A stretch of DNA of 5,917 nucleotides, taken from NCBI GenBank assembly GCA_026396335.1, contig JAPLWZ010000026.1, positions 3,391 through 9,307 on the forward strand, written 5' to 3'. This document shows positions 1 through 4,494 of this stretch, in pieces. The stretch comes from Microcaldota archaeon (GTDB lineage: Archaea > Micrarchaeota > Micrarchaeia > Anstonellales > Anstonellaceae). The first letter of the stretch is position 1, and each line of letters opens with the position of its first letter. Both the position numbers and the translations under genes were made by a program. The notes under the pieces were generated by a model. That model searched no databases, was not told the origin of the DNA, and saw nothing but the letters and a program-made list of their open reading frames with translations.

Positions 1-408
1 GGGGTTAATGGTAACGTGCCCGTAGCCTGGCGGTACAAGGAAGCAGTCGCCCTTTTTCGCGGAGAGAAGGAGCGCCTCATGCACTGTGTTGCCGCTCGCC
101 CTCTGGAGCAGGAAGTGCGCGTTGCCTTCAAGCACTTCATATGCTTCTGGCCAGATGCCCGGGTGCGAGTGCCCATATGTCTTGTTCATTTCGCCGCACA
201 AGTCCGCCGGGAGTATGCGCGTGATGTCGTATCTGATTGAAGAGAAAAGTTCAGCTTGCCTGTACATGTAGTAAAGCGGCGCGTCCGGGAGGAAGTTGCC
301 CTCAAGATCCGGGTCTGCAAGCACTGCTTTCATCTGTGAGAATGTGCGGATTGAAGGTGTTATTTTCTTGCCGTTGAATAGGAGCAGGTTTCCGTCAAAC
401 TTGAGCAT
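1..408 (-). CDS. pgiA: Cupin-type glucose-6-phosphate isomerase, C-terminal part beyond window
   Basis: Interconverts glucose-6-phosphate and fructose-6-phosphate in the cytoplasm. This is the archaeal metal-dependent cupin enzyme, unrelated to the bacterial/eukaryotic isomerase. I translated 136 codons from an ATG at 408-406; the frame is open to the left edge, and the usual family length is about 190, so about a quarter is missing. The signature is clear: YGHSHPG (residues 78-84), PEAYEVLEGNAHFLLQ (87-102) and PPGYGHVTINP (126-136). By analogy with the Pyrococcus furiosus enzyme, H80, H82, E88 and H131 are the four metal ligands; all are present. The start follows the upstream gene's stop by 17 bases, with a weak AGGG six bases before it (415-418), so the two genes are probably cotranscribed. 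The N-terminus fits the family in length, supporting this ATG. Family assignment is firm; substrate is inferred from family. Confidence 0.9.
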   Translation of the reverse strand, partial: MLKFDGNLLLFNGKKITPSIRTFSQMKAVLADPDLEGNFLPDAPLYYMYRQAELFSSIRYDITRILPADLCGEMNKTYGHSHPGIWPEAYEVLEGNAHFLLQRASGNTVHEALLLSAKKGDCFLVPPGYGHVTINP

Positions 409-425
409 AAGAATCCCTGTTGCTG

Positions 426-923
426 CTACTTTTTCCTCTTCTTTCCCTTGGCAGCTGCCTTATCCTTCTGGATCGATTCAGCGCGCGTCTTGAACGAGCT
501 TAACTCCTCGCCAATGGGGCGCATATGCCTCATCTCACGGTCGCCTGAGTGCTTTGCCAGCTTTTCCTTTTTCAGTTTCTCAATAAGAAGGAAGACGAAA
601 TTGGAAAAGTCGCCAAGGTCAACCTCATATTCCTTTGTCACTTCCTCGCAGCGCTGCAGGAGTTTCACGAGTTCAACAAGAAGGCGCGGGTCTATCCTGC
701 CATCCTTGCTGCCGCGCTTTATTTTTCCCACCAAGAGCATGCGGGTGAGTTGCAGTTCGCGGATAAGGCTTCTTACTTTTGTGCGCTTTTCTTCAGATTT
801 GAATTGGAAATCCGAGGAGAGTTCCACCACGGTCTCCCAGGAGACATCCTTGAGGTCCTCTGCCACCTGCACTGGCAGTGCGTATCGAGCGGAGAAAGGA
901 AGTTCGTTTGTTTTGCCTGCCAT
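426..923 (-). CDS. Unrecognised small basic, helix-rich protein
   Basis: I do not recognise this protein. From ATG 923 it has 165 residues. It opens with a short uncharged stretch (NELPFSARYALPV), then consists largely of charged, probably helical sequence. A middle segment near residues 72-118 has regular leucines (LLVELVKLL, FVFLLIEKLKKEKL). It ends in a lysine-rich tail, AAAKGKKRKK, of the sort often seen in nucleic-acid-binding archaeal proteins. There are no cysteines for a metal site beyond one isolated residue, no signal peptide and no membrane segment. A GTG at 932 would add three residues; ATG 923 is preferred because the TATA element at 955-960 is 34 bases upstream, leaving a very short leader, while GTG 932 would need a leaderless transcript. 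It is divergent from the HerA-like ATPase gene and is followed 17 bases on by the phosphoglucose isomerase. It is judged real because the opposite-strand frames here lack any recognisable protein and the spacing is operon-like. Confidence 0.75.
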   Translation of the reverse strand: MAGKTNELPFSARYALPVQVAEDLKDVSWETVVELSSDFQFKSEEKRTKVRSLIRELQLTRMLLVGKIKRGSKDGRIDPRLLVELVKLLQRCEEVTKEYEVDLGDFSNFVFLLIEKLKKEKLAKHSGDREMRHMRPIGEELSSFKTRAESIQKDKAAAKGKKRKK

Positions 924-952
924 CGCTATCACTGGAAACCTTCTCGGCTCCG

Positions 953-961
953 GTTTATAAG
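953..961. promoter_or_regulatory. Shared, near-symmetric TATA element for divergent transcription
   Basis: The sequence GTTTATAAG contains the palindrome TTATAA (955-960, centre 957.5). The rightward ATG (991) is 33.5 bases and the leftward ATG (923) 34.5 bases from the centre. In archaea the TATA centre lies about 26 bases before the transcription start, so both transcripts would start near 931 and 984 with leaders of only about 7 bases, consistent with the absence of Shine-Dalgarno sites before either gene. For the leftward direction the flank reads TTAAAC, an acceptable BRE (TFB site); the rightward flank (TCCGG) is poorer. It is inferred from sequence, not from transcript data. Confidence 0.6.
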
Positions 962-990
962 TTTAATCTGACGAAGAAAATTTGAAGAAG

Positions 991-2529
991 ATGGCAACTC
1001 AAAATTCGCAATCAGAGCTTGGCACGGTCATTTCCACCATGGAAGGCCCGACTACGATTGTCTTTTCGTTTGTAATCGGCAGCTCGAAAGTGAGGAAGGG
1101 CCAGTTCGTGAAGGTAAAGTCTGATTCCGGTTTTGTCCTTGGCTCAATTTCTGAAATAACGCGCGCAAATCGCTATTTTGAGAGGGCGGAGTCAGTCGCG
1201 GAATACGAGCGCACTTCTCCCATGACCGAATCATTCCCCGTGACAGACTGGGAGTATGTAGTGGCAAACGTGCGAGTGCACGGCGTGTTCGAATCTGAAG
1301 GCACCAACAGTATTGTGCGAAATACGTTTCCCGTGGCACCAGGCGCAAAAGTGCTTGCGTGCGAGGATGAACTGCTCAAAAAGTTCTTGCAGCTTGATGA
1401 CAATGGCCTGAATATAGGGAAACTGCAGCACCACTCGCTTGAGGCAAAGCTTTCCATGGGAAAGCTCCTGCAAAAGCATTTGGCAGTGCTGGCAATGTCC
1501 GGGAGCGGAAAATCTTACTTCATGTCTGTGCTCATTGAGGAAATGCTCGAGCGGAAGAGCGAGCACGGCAGGATGGCAGTTGTTGTCATTGACTCGCACG
1601 GCGAATACAGCGGTTTCCGCGCCACGCAATACGGAAAGCAGACTGAAGTGGTGGATGCGAAAAAATTCAGGATAGCCTTCAGGAAGGTTTCCCCTCAAAT
1701 GCTTGCTGAGTGGATGCCTGAGATGTCTGCCACGCAGTTCCGCGAACTTGTTCCAATAATGGAGGCGCTTAGGAAGGAACGAAAAGAGAAGCATGAGTCG
1801 TACTCGCTTGAAGATTTGATGGACAGGATTGAAGCTGAAATGGCTGACAAGAAAAAAGACAATGTCAAGCGCCCGCTTTTAGCGTGGCTTTCAGCGCTCC
1901 GCTCGATGCGGATTTTCGGCCCTGTTGATTACCCCAAACTTGAGGAATCGGTAACTCCGGGGAAACTGGTCGTTCTTGACCTTTCTGACGTTGACAACAT
2001 GAAAAAGAAGCAGATGTTAGTGTCATACTTATGCAGGCGGCTGTTCAAATTGCGCAAGAAGGAAAAGGTCGCGCCATTTGTCCTTGTGCTTGAGGAAGCG
2101 CATAATTTTGCGCCTGAAAAGGCGGAGAGGCAGCACGCCCTGGCAAAAGGGCCGGTTGTAACAATTGCGCGTGAAGGAAGGAAGTTCGGCGCGTGCCTGT
2201 GCTTAATCTCGCAACGCCCTGTGCAGCTTGCAACAACGGCGCTGGCACAATGCAACACAAATATCATTCTCAGAATCACAAACCCATTTGACATAAAACA
2301 CATCGGCGAGTCGTGCGAGGGCATTGATTCATCCATGCTTGATTCCATCACCACGCTGCGCGTGGGCGAGGCTCTCGTAGTCGGCGAGGCGGTCGGCTCC
2401 CCTATCTTCGTGAAAATAAGAAGAAGGAAAGCGGAGTTCTCTGCCAAGGGCAAGGACTTGGAACTCATCGCAAAGCGCTTCGAGGAAGAGAAAACAAAGA
2501 AAAAGCAGGACGTTGAAGCATTCCTGTAG
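991..2529 (+). CDS. herA: HerA-family (DUF87/COG0433) hexameric DNA-translocating ATPase
   Basis: An FtsK/HerA-superfamily ATPase of 512 residues from ATG 991; a TTG at 982 would add three. Order of parts: an N-terminal HAS-type beta-barrel (about 10-85, GTVISTMEGPTT to RANRYFERAESV); Walker A MSGSGKS (169-175, K174); the HerA-typical DSHGEY (201-206); a charged helical insert (about 240-305); Walker B LVLEEAH with catalytic glutamates E368/E369; REGRKFG (394-400); sensor SQRP (407-410); and ILRITNPFD with R428 as candidate arginine finger. All catalytic motifs are intact and the length fits the family. HerA works with the nuclease NurA and Mre11-Rad50 in end resection, but no nurA is adjacent. 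The LLQKHLAVLAMSGSGKS block and RANRYFERAESV resemble a conserved archaeal HerA-like paralogue group, so the symbol is a family-level name. It is preceded by a TATA element with almost no leader, and galT follows 33 bases on. Confidence 0.88.
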   Translation: MATQNSQSELGTVISTMEGPTTIVFSFVIGSSKVRKGQFVKVKSDSGFVLGSISEITRANRYFERAESVAEYERTSPMTESFPVTDWEYVVANVRVHGVFESEGTNSIVRNTFPVAPGAKVLACEDELLKKFLQLDDNGLNIGKLQHHSLEAKLSMGKLLQKHLAVLAMSGSGKSYFMSVLIEEMLERKSEHGRMAVVVIDSHGEYSGFRATQYGKQTEVVDAKKFRIAFRKVSPQMLAEWMPEMSATQFRELVPIMEALRKERKEKHESYSLEDLMDRIEAEMADKKKDNVKRPLLAWLSALRSMRIFGPVDYPKLEESVTPGKLVVLDLSDVDNMKKKQMLVSYLCRRLFKLRKKEKVAPFVLVLEEAHNFAPEKAERQHALAKGPVVTIAREGRKFGACLCLISQRPVQLATTALAQCNTNIILRITNPFDIKHIGESCEGIDSSMLDSITTLRVGEALVVGEAVGSPIFVKIRRRKAEFSAKGKDLELIAKRFEEEKTKKKQDVEAFL

Positions 2530-2552
2530 TGCGGCAAAATGCCTGTGAATCC

Positions 2553-2558
2553 GGTGAT
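2553..2558 (+). promoter_or_regulatory. Shine-Dalgarno deciding the galT start
   Basis: GGTGAT matches six bases of the archaeal anti-Shine-Dalgarno complement (GGAGGTGATC). It lies four bases before ATG 2563 (six from the GGTG core). The alternative ATG at 2539 has no comparable site (TGCGGCAAA precedes it), so 2563 is the better start. Confidence 0.55.
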
Positions 2559-2562
2559 ACTC

Positions 2563-3519
2563 ATGTCTGATGAAAAACAGAACCTCACAAGCGAAATAAG
2601 GAAGGACTTTTTGGGAAGGCGCGTGGTGCTCACTTCTGCAAGGGGCGGCAGGCCGTCTGACCACGCTCCGCCTGAGAGAAAGCCAAAGTCTGGCGACCCT
2701 TCCAAATGCTTTTTCTGCCCCGGAAACGAGCACCTCACTCCCCCTGAGCTGGATAGGATTGAAAAAGGCGGGAAATGGGGGATACGCTGCTTCCCGAACA
2801 AGTTTCCGGCATTCATGGAATCAAGCAAGAAGGCGTACGGCAGGCACGAGGTAATTGTTGAAAACCCCGAGCACACAAAAGCCCTTTCAGAACTGAGTGA
2901 GGAAAACCTGGTTGATTATTTCACCATGATCCAGAGGCGCATGCGCGCTGCGGCACAGGATAAGAGGCTCAAGTACTCCTGCGTATTCAAGAACGAGGGG
3001 CAGGCTGCAGGCGCGTCGCTTGAGCACTCGCACACGCAGCTTTGCGCAATGGAATTCGTCCCGCCGTTAATTGTGAAGATGGGCAAAAAACTCACCTCAC
3101 TTGCCAAAAGCCCGGAAGCGCTTGCCAAATTCGAAAAGCAGAACAAAAAGAGGATGTGCATGGAAAACGGCCTCTTCTTCGCCTTCTGCCCAAAAGCAGG
3201 CAGGTTCAAGTATGAAACCTGGATCATCCCGCGCTTCAAGGTGGCGTCTTTCATTGAGGTGGACGGGGCGCAACTCCGGAGCCTTGCCTCAATATTCAAG
3301 CCAGTGCTTTCCGCGTATGATTCGGCAAGCGGCTTTGGCCCCTACAATATCATTTTCCACTCCGCGCCGCACGGCGAGGGCGAGTTTTTGTTCCACATAC
3401 AAATACTGCCCAGGCTTTCCACATGGGCGGGCTTTGAGCTTGCCACTGACATTGTGATGGTCTCCACCCGTCCGCATGAGGCAGCAGGGCTTCTGAAAAG
3501 CTTCATCGAGAAGAAGTAA
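2563..3519 (+). CDS. galT: GalT-family (HIT superfamily) hexose-1-phosphate nucleotidyltransferase
   Basis: GalT swaps the nucleotidyl group between UDP-glucose and galactose-1-phosphate through a covalent nucleotidyl-histidine (Leloir pathway); archaeal relatives may use other sugar phosphates. From ATG 2563 it has 318 residues, a normal length. It starts SEIRKDFLGRRVVL, typical for the family. The structural zinc set is complete by analogy with E. coli: C49-x-x-C52 (CFFC), H104 (NPEHTKAL) and H155. The active-site motif is HSHTQ (155-159) in SLEHSHTQL, H157 being the nucleophile, where bacterial enzymes have HPHGQ. The C-terminal half repeats the fold: FGPYNIIFHSAP and FHIQILPR. An ATG at 2539 would add eight residues with no support from a ribosome site. 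It lies 33 bases after the HerA-like gene, likely cotranscribed. Family is firm; the exact acceptor sugar is uncertain, and an ADP-sugar or dinucleotide phosphorylase is possible. Confidence 0.87.
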   Translation: MSDEKQNLTSEIRKDFLGRRVVLTSARGGRPSDHAPPERKPKSGDPSKCFFCPGNEHLTPPELDRIEKGGKWGIRCFPNKFPAFMESSKKAYGRHEVIVENPEHTKALSELSEENLVDYFTMIQRRMRAAAQDKRLKYSCVFKNEGQAAGASLEHSHTQLCAMEFVPPLIVKMGKKLTSLAKSPEALAKFEKQNKKRMCMENGLFFAFCPKAGRFKYETWIIPRFKVASFIEVDGAQLRSLASIFKPVLSAYDSASGFGPYNIIFHSAPHGEGEFLFHIQILPRLSTWAGFELATDIVMVSTRPHEAAGLLKSFIEKK

Positions 3520-3528
3520 GTGTCAATA

Positions 3529-3552
3529 TGTACATTTTTGTACACTGTTACA
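3529..3552. repeat. Repeated TGTACA element, candidate operator
   Basis: TGTACA (3529-3534), TTTT, TGTACA (3539-3544), then the near copy TGTTACA (3546-3552). The two perfect copies are themselves palindromic and 10 bases apart, one helical turn, so the block is both a direct and an inverted repeat. It sits just upstream of the TATA-like box at 3557-3564, where a dimeric regulator would act on the next gene. As RNA it can form a six-pair stem with a UUUU loop, so it could instead help end the galT transcript, whose stop codon is 9 bases upstream. Confidence 0.45.
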
Positions 3553-3556
3553 CCTG

Positions 3557-3564
3557 TTTTTAAG
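3557..3564 (+). promoter_or_regulatory. TATA-like box for the kinase-like gene
   Basis: TTTTTAAG lies 43 bases before ATG 3604 (centre about 3561), which would place the transcript start near 3587, immediately before the Shine-Dalgarno at 3588. That spacing is plausible but the box is a weak match to the archaeal TTTATATA-type consensus. Confidence 0.4.
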
Positions 3565-3587
3565 CACTTCTTGGCACATTGAAGATT

Positions 3588-3594
3588 GGAGGGG
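3588..3594 (+). promoter_or_regulatory. Shine-Dalgarno for the kinase-like gene
   Basis: GGAGGGG is the strongest ribosome-binding site in the window, nine bases before ATG 3604. It fixes this start codon and argues that the gene is, or recently was, translated. Confidence 0.7.
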
Positions 3595-3603
3595 CAATAG
3601 AGA

Positions 3604-4494
3604 ATGGCAATTGAAAAAGTACACTCAGTTAGCACAAGGGATATCTCCAGTGCAAAGGATACCATCTTTGCGGCTAAGGTGCCCTTTGCCCTCCTGAACA
3701 ATAATGTAAAAACTTCAGTCCTCGGCAGTGCAGTGCGGCGTTCCCGTCCGACGGCAGCAAAGCAGCGCAAGCCCATAATTGTGCCAGCTGGCAAGGACAA
3801 GTTCGCTGTTGCTTTCCGCAACAAGGAGACTGGAAAAGTCTCCCACGTGGTGGTCGTTCCCAAGGAGTTCCTCACGCACGCAATCCAAAAGCTCGCAAAT
3901 CTTGGCGAATTTGCATCCGACTCGTCATTCATCATAAATCCCGTTGATAATGCGGATTCCGGCGAATCCGCGCTCAATGCCGGCGAGGAACTGTCGCTTT
4001 ATGCGGCAAGGCCAATGGCTCTTGCGTATATAGGCAACAGGATGCACCTTGTCTGCCAGACCGACACGCGCGTGCAGTATGCCAGTATGCCAAAGGCTGC
4101 AAAGAGCAGGGCAGTTGTCGGCGTGGTTGCGCTGCTTTCAATGCTCCACAATGATGGCTTTGTCACAGGCGGGCTTTCCCCGGACGCAGTTGTATTCTCA
4201 ACCAGGCCAATGGTGAAAAACCCATCAAAAATAGAAGCTGCAATTGAGGGGGATTCCATCCTTTTCATACTCGGGCTTCCTGTAAAGTTATTCTTCAGTT
4301 TGTCTAGCCCGCTTTTTCAGCGCGCGTGCTCTTCTTCCCTATGCAGCCTTCTCCACTCTTGTGCTCTCGTTCTTGCTCTTGTCCCTCTCCAGCCTGAATA
4401 CTTCCCCTTCCGAGGTTTCGCCAAGCGCGTTATCGTGAGTTATCACGAATGTCTGCTCTACAATGCTCGGGATTTTGCTGTTTATTGCCTCTGA
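3604..4494 (+). CDS. Hypothetical protein with a degenerate kinase-like motif; frame lacks a proper end
   Basis: The open frame has 296 codons, but only about the first 230-245 look like protein: from residue 246 it is the antisense of the facing rad50 gene, and the composition becomes serine/cysteine/leucine-rich. The start has an excellent Shine-Dalgarno. No family is recognised with confidence. Residues 181-198 (LHNDGFVTGGLSPDAVVF) resemble the catalytic loop of small atypical kinases (LHxxGxxHGDLxPxNxxx), but the HGD triad reads TGG, so catalysis would be lost. A beta-like segment KPIIVPAGKDKFAVAF (56-71) could be the remains of an N-lobe, and EGDSI (215-219) falls where a DFG would. A proline-poor linker (about 115-128) separates the halves. 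Stops in the two other frames lie at 4283-4285 and 4305-4307, just before rad50 ends, so a frameshift or lost stop near 4280 is likely. It could be a pseudokinase, a decaying gene, or an unrelated family; confidence in existence is good, in function low. Confidence 0.6.
   Translation: MAIEKVHSVSTRDISSAKDTIFAAKVPFALLNNNVKTSVLGSAVRRSRPTAAKQRKPIIVPAGKDKFAVAFRNKETGKVSHVVVVPKEFLTHAIQKLANLGEFASDSSFIINPVDNADSGESALNAGEELSLYAARPMALAYIGNRMHLVCQTDTRVQYASMPKAAKSRAVVGVVALLSMLHNDGFVTGGLSPDAVVFSTRPMVKNPSKIEAAIEGDSILFILGLPVKLFFSLSSPLFQRACSSSLCSLLHSCALVLALVPLQPEYFPFRGFAKRVIVSYHECLLYNARDFAVYCL
3952..3971. repeat. Perfect 8-bp inverted repeat inside the kinase-like gene
   Basis: GCGGATTC (3952-3959), loop CGGC, GAATCCGC (3964-3971). 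The stem is perfect and GC-rich, and lies in the segment coding for the putative linker (NADSGESALNAG). It could form a stable mRNA hairpin or be incidental to Ser/Gly/Ala codon choice. Confidence 0.6.
4313..4317 (+). terminator. Possible oligo-T terminator between convergent genes
   Basis: A TTTTT run lies between the out-of-frame stop at 4305-4307 and the rad50 stop at 4339. Archaeal RNA polymerase can terminate on oligo-T alone. CGCT and AGCG flank the run, giving a very small stem. No T-run suitable for ending the rad50 transcript is visible on the opposite strand. Weak evidence. Confidence 0.25.

Noticed and set aside
16..271. Small plus-strand open frames at the left edge
   Set aside because: They are antisense of the cupin phosphoglucose isomerase, whose metal-binding motifs are unmistakable on the minus strand.
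448..971. Two plus-strand open frames opposite the small basic protein
   Set aside because: Composition is serine/arginine/phenylalanine-rich as expected from antisense of lysine- and glutamate-rich coding; no ribosome site, and the minus-strand gene has operon-like spacing and a promoter.
1929..2876. Long open frame on the minus strand (about 315 codons) across the HerA-like/galT junction
   Set aside because: It is opposite two clearly conserved plus-strand proteins with intact motifs, and its translation (serine- and phenylalanine-rich) matches no family.
3520..3603. Possible small RNA in the galT/kinase-like intergenic region
   Set aside because: At 84 bases it is already filled by the TGTACA block, a TATA-like box and the Shine-Dalgarno; no extended structure or tRNA-like features.
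3342..3977. Minus-strand open frame of about 211 codons under galT end and the kinase-like start
   Set aside because: It runs opposite conserved GalT sequence and across a plus-strand promoter and Shine-Dalgarno; no recognisable motif.
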